Assembly (NCBI GenBank): GCA_038239145.1
Contig: JBBSFB010000002.1
Span: 62,001 to 126,000, forward strand
Direction: 5' to 3'
Source of the DNA: PALSA-610 sp038239145
GTDB lineage: Bacteria; Actinomycetota; Acidimicrobiia; IMCC26256; PALSA-610
DNA length: 64,000 nucleotides
This document shows, piece after piece, positions 42,590 to 49,899 of this stretch. Positions within the stretch are counted from its first letter, which is position 1, and each line of letters begins with the position of its first letter. The translations under genes and the position numbers were made by a program. The notes under the pieces were generated by a model. That model was not told the origin of the DNA. It saw only the letters and a program-made list of their open reading frames with translations, and did not search any database.

Positions 42590-44950
42590 ATGAGCCGCGG
42601 CGTTACGAACGAGATCCGCGAAGTCCGCCTGGCCCTCGTCTGTTACGGCGGCGTCTCCCTCGCCGTGTACATGCACGGGATCACGAAGGAGCTGCGCAAG
42701 CTCGTCGTCGCGTCGCGGGCCTTCGACCACGACGCGACCGTCAATCCGTTCCACACCGCCGAAGATGCGACGGAACGCGCCTACTTCGACGCAATCGCCG
42801 GACTGGCCCGGTCGGGCGCGCCGGTGCGGTTCGTGATCGATGTGATCAGTGGTACGTCGGCGGGGGGCATCAACGGCGTGTGCCTGGCGACCGCGCTCGC
42901 CCGCAACGGCGACGACGCCGTGCTGCGCGATCTCTGGCTCGACAAGGGCGACATCGGCGGGCTGCTGAACGCGCCGAAGCGGCCGTGGCTGTCGTGGCGG
43001 CTCGCGGCGGTCTCGCGGCGCCTGGTCTTCAAGGCCCGGTCGTCGTACACCCCGCTCAAGGGCGACGACATGGCGCGCTGGCTGTTCGGAGCGCTCGCCG
43101 GCATCGGTCCGGAGGACGGTGCCCCGGGTTCGGGGGCCCCGAGCGCCGAAGATCTCGTACCGCCCGACAGCAACCTGCGCCTCGTGGTCACGACCACCGA
43201 TCTTCGCGGCTACGACCTCCTGGTCGAGTCGGGTACGGGCGACCCGCCCCTGCACGACCGCAACTATCGGCACGTGTTCGAGTTCGACCACCAGCCCGGC
43301 GGCCTGTCGAACTTCGAGGCCCGGGACACGCCCGCGTTAGCGCTCGCGTGCCGGTGTACGTCGAGCATTCCCGGCGCGTTCCCGGCGGTGCGACTCGGCG
43401 ACTTCGTCGAACAGATCGGCCAGAGCCCTAGCGGCGCGCTCGACCACATCGTCGGCACGTACTTCACCAACTACGCCGACGCGTCGGTCAAGGCGACCAT
43501 GACCGAGTTCGTCGACGGCGGCGTGCTCGACAATGCGCCGTTCGACCGCGCCCTCGACGTGATCGTGCAACAACGCGCCCAGACCGAGGTCGTGAGGCAC
43601 CTCATCTACCTCGAGCCCGACCCCGGCGCCGACCCGGCACCAGGCGCGGGCGTCCCGTCCGCCCCTCCCGCCGAACCCGGGTGGTTGACGACCGCCTGGG
43701 ACGCGGTGGCCAAGGTGTCCCGCCACGAACCGCTGCTCCAGCAACTGCTACGCCTGCGCAACCTCAATGAGCGAGTCGCAACGATCGGCGCCATCGCCGA
43801 CCAACAGATGGACGCAGTGCAGCACCTAGTCGATGACGACGTCCAAGCCTCGGGACGCACCGCCGGACCCCTGCACGCGCTCTCCTTCGACGACATGGCC
43901 GCGGTGGCGAGGCGACTGCACAGCGTTGCGGCGACGCAGACCGCGCTCACGCTGCCCACCTACGTCCGCCTCAAGCTGCAGGATGCGACCGCGCACCTCT
44001 CGGCCGCGATCGCGCGGGCGAACCACTACCACGCCGATTCGAGCCAAGCCGCGTTCGTGCGGCTCGCGCTCGGCGCCTGGCTCGGCGGGCAGCCCGCGTT
44101 TGTCGACCCACAAGGCGACCGGGCCGGCCGGCTCCTCGACCAGATCGACGTCGGGTACCGCGATCGCCGCCTTCGGTTCGTCCTGCAGGGCGTCAACGCG
44201 TTGTACGCCGACTCCGGCCCGACCGCGCCGCGCCGCGGCTCCATCGACACGTTGAAGCGGGCGCTGTGGGATCGCCTCGAACCTCTTGGCGACGCGTCCG
44301 CGCACGTCGTCTCCGCCCTCCCGCCCGTCGCGACCGCGGTGTTCGCGCCGAAGGCTCTCACGACTGCCACACTCGGGCGGGACCCGGCCGGGTTCGCGCT
44401 CGAGCAGCACGCGTCCATCTGCGCGCTCGTCGAGGGCTACGGATCCGCGCTCGTGCCGCGCGTCACGACGACGAACGCCGATCTTTGGTCGACGTTCGTG
44501 GAGCTCACCGAAGGTTGGGACGACAGTGTCCGCCGCCCACTCTCGGTCCGGTACGTGGCGTTCCCGATTTGGGACCAGCTCCTCTTCCCGATCGTGGCCC
44601 TGAGCGCGACCCCGCAGTTCTCGCAGATCCAGCCGACGCGGTTCAGTCCGGACCGGGCGACGCTGCTGAAGTCACCCGACGTACCGGGCAAGCTCCGGGG
44701 CACGGGCTTTCACCACTTCGCCGCGTTTTTCGACCGGTCCTGGCGCGAGAACGACTATCTCTGGGGCCGTCTCGACGGAGCCGAGCTCATCCTGCGCCTG
44801 ATCGCCGGCCTCGACGCGTCCGCGCCGGGCCTCGACCCGAGCACCGCGCGCGACGCGTTCCGCGCCGTGTTACGCAGCGAGGACGGGCTCACGTCGACTG
44901 CGGCGCTACGCGTCGACCTGCACAAGCAGATCGCCGCGCTCGCGCAATAG
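42590..44950 (+). CDS. patatin-like phospholipase (DUF3376-type)
   Basis: A 786-aa patatin-family lipid acyl hydrolase. The oxyanion-hole region VCYGGVSLAVYMHG is followed by the nucleophile elbow GTSAG with S90, and the catalytic DGG has D309. The C-terminal half of about 450 residues is long and helical and resembles the large patatins with a DUF3376-type tail of actinobacteria. No signal peptide is present. The ATG at 42590 follows a GGGGG stretch. Its physiological substrate is unknown. It is 90 bases after the GGDEF/EAL gene in the same direction and may be co-transcribed with it. Confidence 0.82.
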   Translation: MSRGVTNEIREVRLALVCYGGVSLAVYMHGITKELRKLVVASRAFDHDATVNPFHTAEDATERAYFDAIAGLARSGAPVRFVIDVISGTSAGGINGVCLATALARNGDDAVLRDLWLDKGDIGGLLNAPKRPWLSWRLAAVSRRLVFKARSSYTPLKGDDMARWLFGALAGIGPEDGAPGSGAPSAEDLVPPDSNLRLVVTTTDLRGYDLLVESGTGDPPLHDRNYRHVFEFDHQPGGLSNFEARDTPALALACRCTSSIPGAFPAVRLGDFVEQIGQSPSGALDHIVGTYFTNYADASVKATMTEFVDGGVLDNAPFDRALDVIVQQRAQTEVVRHLIYLEPDPGADPAPGAGVPSAPPAEPGWLTTAWDAVAKVSRHEPLLQQLLRLRNLNERVATIGAIADQQMDAVQHLVDDDVQASGRTAGPLHALSFDDMAAVARRLHSVAATQTALTLPTYVRLKLQDATAHLSAAIARANHYHADSSQAAFVRLALGAWLGGQPAFVDPQGDRAGRLLDQIDVGYRDRRLRFVLQGVNALYADSGPTAPRRGSIDTLKRALWDRLEPLGDASAHVVSALPPVATAVFAPKALTTATLGRDPAGFALEQHASICALVEGYGSALVPRVTTTNADLWSTFVELTEGWDDSVRRPLSVRYVAFPIWDQLLFPIVALSATPQFSQIQPTRFSPDRATLLKSPDVPGKLRGTGFHHFAAFFDRSWRENDYLWGRLDGAELILRLIAGLDASAPGLDPSTARDAFRAVLRSEDGLTSTAALRVDLHKQIAALAQ

Positions 44951-44953
44951 CGC

Positions 44954-45400
44954 TCAGATCCGACGCGTCGCCACGAAGACCGGGATGAGCCGGTCGGTCT
45001 TTGTCTGGTACTGCGCGTACGGCGGGTACGCCTCGACGCCGCGCTTCCACCACTCCGCCCGTTCGTCGCCGCTGAGCTCGCGCACCTCCGCGTCGAACGG
45101 CTCGGGGCCGTCCTGAATGGTGACCGCGGTCGGATCCGCCTTCAGGTTGTGGTACCAGACCGGGTGACTGGGCGCGCCACCCATCGACGCGACGAGGGCG
45201 TACTCGCCGTCGTGCTCCACCCGCATCAACGCGGTCTTCCGCAGCTTCCCGCTCTTGTTGCCACGGGTCGTCACGATGATCACCGGCATGCCGGTGTCGA
45301 GAAACGTGCTGCCCTCGCGGCCACCAGTGCGCTCGTACGTCTCGACCTGGTTGCGTACCCACTCGGACGGACTCGGTTCGTACTCACCTGCGAGCGTCAT
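44954..45400 (-). CDS. deazaflavin (F420)-dependent nitroreductase-family protein
   Basis: A 148-aa Ddn-type split-barrel protein. TGMPVIIVTTRGNKSGKLRKTALMRVEHDG is the core, and AYPPYAQYQTKTDRLIPVFVATR is a typical C-terminus. Members bind F420H2 and reduce quinones or nitro compounds; several F420-dependent proteins occur in actinobacteria. No partner gene is adjacent. It is convergent with the patatin gene, three bases apart, and divergent from the fructosamine kinase-like gene. Start at the ATG at 45400. Confidence 0.83.
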   Translation of the reverse strand: MTLAGEYEPSPSEWVRNQVETYERTGGREGSTFLDTGMPVIIVTTRGNKSGKLRKTALMRVEHDGEYALVASMGGAPSHPVWYHNLKADPTAVTIQDGPEPFDAEVRELSGDERAEWWKRGVEAYPPYAQYQTKTDRLIPVFVATRRI

Positions 45401-45458
45401 GGTGAAAACCTACCCAGCCGGGCCGAGGCTTGTGGTGCCACCGATAGCGTCTGGTCGC

Positions 45459-46325
45459 GTGGACCCCGGACTGCGCGCCGTGATCGAAGAGAGTCTCGGC
45501 CGCCGCGTCGTCGGCGTGACCGGCCTGGGGGGTGGCGACGTCGCGACGGCGTTCGCACTCGATCTCGACGACGGCCGCCGGGTCTTCGCCAAGACCCACT
45601 CCTCGGCCCCGCCCGGGTTCTTCACGACCGAGGCCGCCGGTCTGGCCTGGTTGCGCGCCGCGGCCCGGTCCGGCGTCGCCATCCCGGAGGTGCTCGTCGT
45701 CTCGGACGTGACCCCGAACCACCTCGTGCTCGAGTGGATCGAAGAAGGGCGCCCGACCGGCATCACCGAGCCCGAGCTCGGGGTCGCGCTCGCGACGATG
45801 CACCACGCCGGCGCGCCCACCTTCGGCCGGAAGGACCGGCGGCCCACCGGCAGCCGCGGACTTCCGAACGAACCGTTCGCGACCTGGTCGGAGTTCTACG
45901 CCCGCAACCGGCTGTTGCCGCTCGCGGAAATCGCCCGCGAAACCCGCGCGCTCCCGGACGCGACGATCACCGCACTGGAACACCTCGCGAGCCGGCTCGA
46001 CGGTTTCGGCGGGCACCCCGAACCTCCCGCACGCCTGCACGGCGATCTCTGGGCCGGAAACCGCCTGGTCGACAGGAACGGCCGGAATTGGCTGATCGAT
46101 CCGGCTGCCCACGGGGGGCACCGCGAGTTCGACCTTGCGATGATGCGACTCTTCGGCGGCTTCGGTGCGGAGTGCTTCGCCGCGTACGCCGAGGTCTTCC
46201 CGCTCGCCGACGGATGGCAGGAGCGGGTGCCGCTGCACCAGATCGCGCCACTCGTCGTGCACGCGATCAAGTTCGGCGGCGGCTACGGCGCGGCCGCGAC
46301 CGCCGCGATCATCCGCTATCGCTGA
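45459..46325 (+). CDS. fructosamine kinase-family protein
   Basis: A 288-aa aminoglycoside-phosphotransferase-like kinase of the fructosamine-3-kinase family. The catalytic loop LHGDLWAGN and the second metal motif LIDPAAHGGHREFDLAMMRLFGGF are both intact, and FAKTHSSAPPGFF holds the probable ATP lysine. It phosphorylates ketoamines on glycated proteins or related sugar amines, allowing their repair. The GTG at 45459 begins VDPGLRAVIEESLGRR, the natural start of the fold. The open frame upstream is antisense to the F420-type gene. Confidence 0.88.
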   Translation: MDPGLRAVIEESLGRRVVGVTGLGGGDVATAFALDLDDGRRVFAKTHSSAPPGFFTTEAAGLAWLRAAARSGVAIPEVLVVSDVTPNHLVLEWIEEGRPTGITEPELGVALATMHHAGAPTFGRKDRRPTGSRGLPNEPFATWSEFYARNRLLPLAEIARETRALPDATITALEHLASRLDGFGGHPEPPARLHGDLWAGNRLVDRNGRNWLIDPAAHGGHREFDLAMMRLFGGFGAECFAAYAEVFPLADGWQERVPLHQIAPLVVHAIKFGGGYGAAATAAIIRYR

Positions 46326-46360
46326 CCCGGGTATCGCAGACCCGACTCACGTGCGGACGG

Positions 46361-49300
46361 TCACCCGCGGGCGAGACCGATGCGGTGCGCAACGGCCGCG
46401 GCCTCCCCCCGGTTCGCGACGCCGAGCTTCGACAGGATGTTCGACACGTGCACGCTCGCGGTCTTCTCACTGATGAACAGCTCGTCGGCGATCTGACGAT
46501 TCGTGCGTCCATCGGCGACGAGCTCGAGCACTTGCTGCTCTCGCGCCGTCAACGAGAACGGCACCGGCGACACCGCGCTCGCATCCGTCTCCGTGTCGAC
46601 CCTTCCGGCCGTGCCGGTCCCGGCCGCCACCACCGTGTCGATATCGATGCGTGCCCACCGCGCGATGCGCGCGATGTCGTCGAGGAGTGGCGCGGCGCCC
46701 AGTGGCGAAGCGAGCGTCACCGCCATCCGGAGCTCCTCTTCGACCTCGGACCTCGGAGCCGACGTCGCGAGCATTGCCTCGGCCAGACGGATCCTTGCCC
46801 GGGCTTCCGGATACGGCTCGCCGATCCGGTGCCAAGCCTCAGCCGCCGATCGCCACGAGGCTACGGCGGGCGTACCGTCCAAGCGGGTGAGCTCCGCGGC
46901 GATCGTCGCCAGTTCACCGTGCGTACGCGGCGCAAGCCCGCGCTCGGCCTCGACCGCCAAGAGCGCGTCACGACGAGCAAGGAACGGCTGCGCTTGCTCG
47001 ACTGCGTCGGCGAGACCGGATTCGTCGTGGCGGGCGCGTGCCGCCTCGGCGAGATCGGCCGCGATCTCGATTCCGAGCCGGGCTGCGGGCTCCGCGTAGT
47101 AAGCGTCGTCGGTGCCGTCGGTCATGCGAACGGCGCGATGAGCGGCGGTGAGGGCGTCGTGCGCACGCCCCTGCGCCGCCAGGAGCTCCGCGTGGGCCAC
47201 GTGCGCGAGCGCACCATGCTGCACGTCGTCAGCCCGTTCCGCGAGTAGGAGCGCGGGGGCAAGATGGCGGTCGGCGCCGTCGAGGTCGCCCCGGGCGACG
47301 AGCAGCCGGGTACGAACAGTGTTCACGCGCAACGCAGCCATGGTTTGCGCGTCGAGGGCGAGCGCCGCGCTCGTCGCGTCGGCGACGTCGTCCCACTCGC
47401 CTCGCTGGAAGGAGATCATCGCTCCGTTGGCGAACAGGTAGCTGCCGTAGGAACGGTGAAAGCCGAATCGCGCAGCCCGGGCCGCCCCTTCCCGGGCCAG
47501 GGTCAGCCCCTCGTCGAGGAGACCACTCTGCATCAGCGTCTCCGAGAGGTTCACGTGCGCGCGACAGTCGTCGTCGATGTCGTCGACCGCCTGCGCGATC
47601 GTCAGTGATTCGCGCAACAGCGCGATGCCCTCGTCGAATTGGGCGAGCCCACCCAGCGCCGTGCCGAGCGAATTACGGGCGTGACCCTCGGTGCCGTGGT
47701 CGCCCACCGCGACCGCCACATCGATCGCCCCTCGACACGCTACGACCGCTTCTGCGGAGCGGGAGACGAGCATCAGCGCCTGGCCGTACGCGGCCAGTGC
47801 CCGGGCCCGGGTAGCCGTCGACGGCGTGCTCGGGCAGATGATGAGCGCCTCCTCGTAGGTGGCGAGCGCCTCTCCCGGCGCGCCTCCCGACCAGAGATAC
47901 CGGCCCCGGCGAACGAGCAGCTCACTCACGCGTAACTGGTCGCCGAGATCCCGGGCTTCGGTGATCGCCAGCGCGATCAGCTGGAGCGCGCGCTCGTAGT
48001 CGGCCATCAGGTAGTGGGCGTCGCCGAGCCGGCGGAGTACGTCGAGATGATCCAGGGGCAGGTCGGCGCGGTCGCCCGGCGCTCGCGACCACAGGCTCAG
48101 CGCACGTTCGTAGTGCCCACGGGCTTCGGGCACGGCCGCGGCCCGCTCGGCCTGCAGCGCGGCTTCGATCGAAGCCGCGAGCGCCGGTGCGAGCTCGTGC
48201 GCGGCATACCAATGGTGCGCGAGCAGCGCGGGAACGCCGGTGCGGTCGCCGCCCGAGAGCTCGGGTCGCTCGCTCAACACGCGTGCGTAGGCGGCATGCA
48301 CGTCGACGCGCTCACCGGGCAGCAGCTCGTCGTACAATGCTTCTTGGAGCAGCGCATGCCGGAACGAGTATTCGTGCTCTCCGAAGGGTTCGATGAGCTG
48401 TTGGGTGATCGCCTCCCGCAACTGCTCGCGCAGCTCGGCATCGTCGCGCTCGGCGACTGCGGCGAGCAGGCCGTGGTGCACGGTGCGCCCCGCGGCCGCG
48501 GCGACGCGCAGGAGCTCTTGGGTGCCGTCTGAGCACACTTCGACGCGCACGAGGAGGACGTCCCGCAATGACGGCGGCAACTCGTTGAGGCGCAGATCTC
48601 CGCCCGCCGCGACGAGCTCCTCGGTGAAGAACGCGTTGCCTTCGGAGCGAGTGAACACCGCTTCCACCACGTCGTGCGTCGGGGGCTCGCCGAGGATGCC
48701 GTGGAGCTGGGCGCCAACATCGGCACGGTCGAACCGATCGAGGTCGATGCGCTCGGCGAGTCCGCTGCGCTCGAGCTCGGCGAGGAACGGACGTAAGGGG
48801 TGGCGCCGGTTCAGCTCGTCGGTGCGGAACGTGGCCACGATCGTCACGGGCGTGGGACCGAGCTGTCGGATCAGGTAGGCGAGGAGATCACGGGTTGAGC
48901 GATCGGCCCAATGGAGATCCTCGATCAGCAGGAGGACCGGACGGTCGAGCGCGAGCCGTTGGAGCAGACCGAGCACGACCTCGAAGAGCCGGGCTGCGCC
49001 ACCGGTCGGTTCCAACGCAGCCGCGTGGCCGGGGGCGGCCAGCTCCGCGACGAGCCGCCCGAGCTCGGAAGCGGCCGGGCCCGCGTACGCGAGGATCGCG
49101 GCTGCGCCGTCTTCGCGCACGAGGGTCCGCAGCACCTCGATGATCGGACCGAACGGCGGACCACTCTCGCCGAGGTCGACGCAGGTGCCGCTCAGCACCC
49201 GAGTCGATCCGGCCCGCGCCGTCAACTCCTGCAGCAGGCGGGTCTTGCCGACCCCGGCCTCGCCGCCGACGACCACTGCCGTCGCCGCTCCCGCGCCGGC

Positions 49301-49387
49301 TCGGACGATCGCGCCCTCGAGTCGTTGGAGCGGCTCGGCCCGACCGATGAAGGAAGGACTCGAGACCCGCGTCGCCACCATGGGCAT
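46361..49387 (-). CDS. LAL-type ATP-dependent LuxR-family transcriptional regulator
   Basis: A 1008-aa regulator of the large ATP-binding LuxR (LAL) family. The N-terminal AAA/STAND ATPase has Walker A GGEAGVGKTRLL near residues 41-52 and Walker B LLLIEDLHWADRST. A long alpha-helical TPR-like region fills the middle. The C-terminal LuxR helix-turn-helix (LTAREQQVLELVADGRTNRQ) spans about residues 943-1003. Such proteins switch gene clusters on after binding ATP and an inducer. Start at 49387; Met 3 is an alternative. Directly upstream is an 80-aa ORF, 19 bases away, with its own ribosome binding site. The regulated genes are unknown. Confidence 0.88.
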   Translation of the reverse strand: MPMVATRVSSPSFIGRAEPLQRLEGAIVRAGAGAATAVVVGGEAGVGKTRLLQELTARAGSTRVLSGTCVDLGESGPPFGPIIEVLRTLVREDGAAAILAYAGPAASELGRLVAELAAPGHAAALEPTGGAARLFEVVLGLLQRLALDRPVLLLIEDLHWADRSTRDLLAYLIRQLGPTPVTIVATFRTDELNRRHPLRPFLAELERSGLAERIDLDRFDRADVGAQLHGILGEPPTHDVVEAVFTRSEGNAFFTEELVAAGGDLRLNELPPSLRDVLLVRVEVCSDGTQELLRVAAAAGRTVHHGLLAAVAERDDAELREQLREAITQQLIEPFGEHEYSFRHALLQEALYDELLPGERVDVHAAYARVLSERPELSGGDRTGVPALLAHHWYAAHELAPALAASIEAALQAERAAAVPEARGHYERALSLWSRAPGDRADLPLDHLDVLRRLGDAHYLMADYERALQLIALAITEARDLGDQLRVSELLVRRGRYLWSGGAPGEALATYEEALIICPSTPSTATRARALAAYGQALMLVSRSAEAVVACRGAIDVAVAVGDHGTEGHARNSLGTALGGLAQFDEGIALLRESLTIAQAVDDIDDDCRAHVNLSETLMQSGLLDEGLTLAREGAARAARFGFHRSYGSYLFANGAMISFQRGEWDDVADATSAALALDAQTMAALRVNTVRTRLLVARGDLDGADRHLAPALLLAERADDVQHGALAHVAHAELLAAQGRAHDALTAAHRAVRMTDGTDDAYYAEPAARLGIEIAADLAEAARARHDESGLADAVEQAQPFLARRDALLAVEAERGLAPRTHGELATIAAELTRLDGTPAVASWRSAAEAWHRIGEPYPEARARIRLAEAMLATSAPRSEVEEELRMAVTLASPLGAAPLLDDIARIARWARIDIDTVVAAGTGTAGRVDTETDASAVSPVPFSLTAREQQVLELVADGRTNRQIADELFISEKTASVHVSNILSKLGVANRGEAAAVAHRIGLARG

Positions 49388-49406
49388 TCTCGTCGACCCG
49401 CAGCGC

Positions 49407-49649
49407 TCACGCCACCGTCCGTACGCGCGTGGGCTCAGCCGACTGAACGACCGTCACCTCGGGCGTGCAACGTCGAAGATCGAGCACCGGCGCCGCGGGT
49501 CCCAGGATGAGCGCCGGTGTGCACTCCTGCTCGAAATCCGGCGTGCGCCGGGCCCGGCGGATCAGGCGCACGCGCCCGGCCGCACTCTCGAAGCGTGCCC
49601 GCCGCTCGGCGACAAGGTGCGAGGTGGTGCTGATGGATGAGATGTACAT
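49407..49649 (-). CDS. small basic protein of unknown function upstream of the LAL regulator
   Basis: An 80-aa ORF with ATG at 49649. GGGAGG lies five bases upstream, a strong ribosome binding site. It starts MYISSISTTSHLVAERRARF, followed by an Arg-rich stretch. It shows the small-protein look of helical actinobacterial proteins that begin with a hydrophobic segment and contain LVAERRARF. I do not recognise a named family. It ends 19 bases before the LAL start and is likely co-transcribed with it. A regulatory or leader role is possible; a non-coding alternative cannot be excluded. Confidence 0.5.
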   Translation of the reverse strand: MYISSISTTSHLVAERRARFESAAGRVRLIRRARRTPDFEQECTPALILGPAAPVLDLRRCTPEVTVVQSAEPTRVRTVA

Positions 49650-49714
49650 GACGGCCTCCCGTGGTGCTCCAGTGCTCCTGGAACCACGATGCGCCTAAGG
49701 CAGGCCCCCATACA

Positions 49715-49736
49715 TTGGGACAACGCCTCATCCCAA
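49715..49736. promoter_or_regulatory. inverted repeat upstream of the small ORF and LAL regulator
   Basis: TTGGGA (49715-49720) and TCCCAA (49731-49736) form a 6-bp inverted repeat with a 10-base spacer, about 65 bases before the small ORF. It could be an operator for the LAL regulator or another factor. No clear promoter hexamers were recognised here. Confidence 0.35.
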
Positions 49737-49822
49737 GCGTTCGACCCCTTAGATTCCGGCGCTCCCGCCCCTCAGCCACCTCAGATCCGGCCGACCGAGC
49801 CCAAATGGCGTCGCCCGCTCCG

Positions 49823-49871
49823 GTTCTGGGGCCCACGCATTCCCTGTACGGGCACTCATCGGCCCCAGAAC
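49823..49871 (-). terminator. hairpin downstream of nrdJ
   Basis: An 11-bp perfect inverted repeat (gttctggggcc at 49823-49833, ggccccagaac at 49861-49871) with a 27-base loop lies 29 bases downstream of the nrdJ stop. It is well placed as its terminator, but no T-run follows. Confidence 0.45.
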
Positions 49872-49899
49872 GGCCGACAGAACGTCGGCGCGCGAAGCG

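Noticed and set aside
42590..44950. Patatin as a CBASS anti-phage effector
   Set aside because: CBASS patatins are shorter and sit beside a CD-NTase; none is encoded here, and the long C-terminal region fits ordinary large actinobacterial patatins.
46328..46344. Hairpin CGGGT-N7-ACCCG between the fructosamine kinase and LAL genes
   Set aside because: Only five pairs with no T-run; expected by chance at this GC content.
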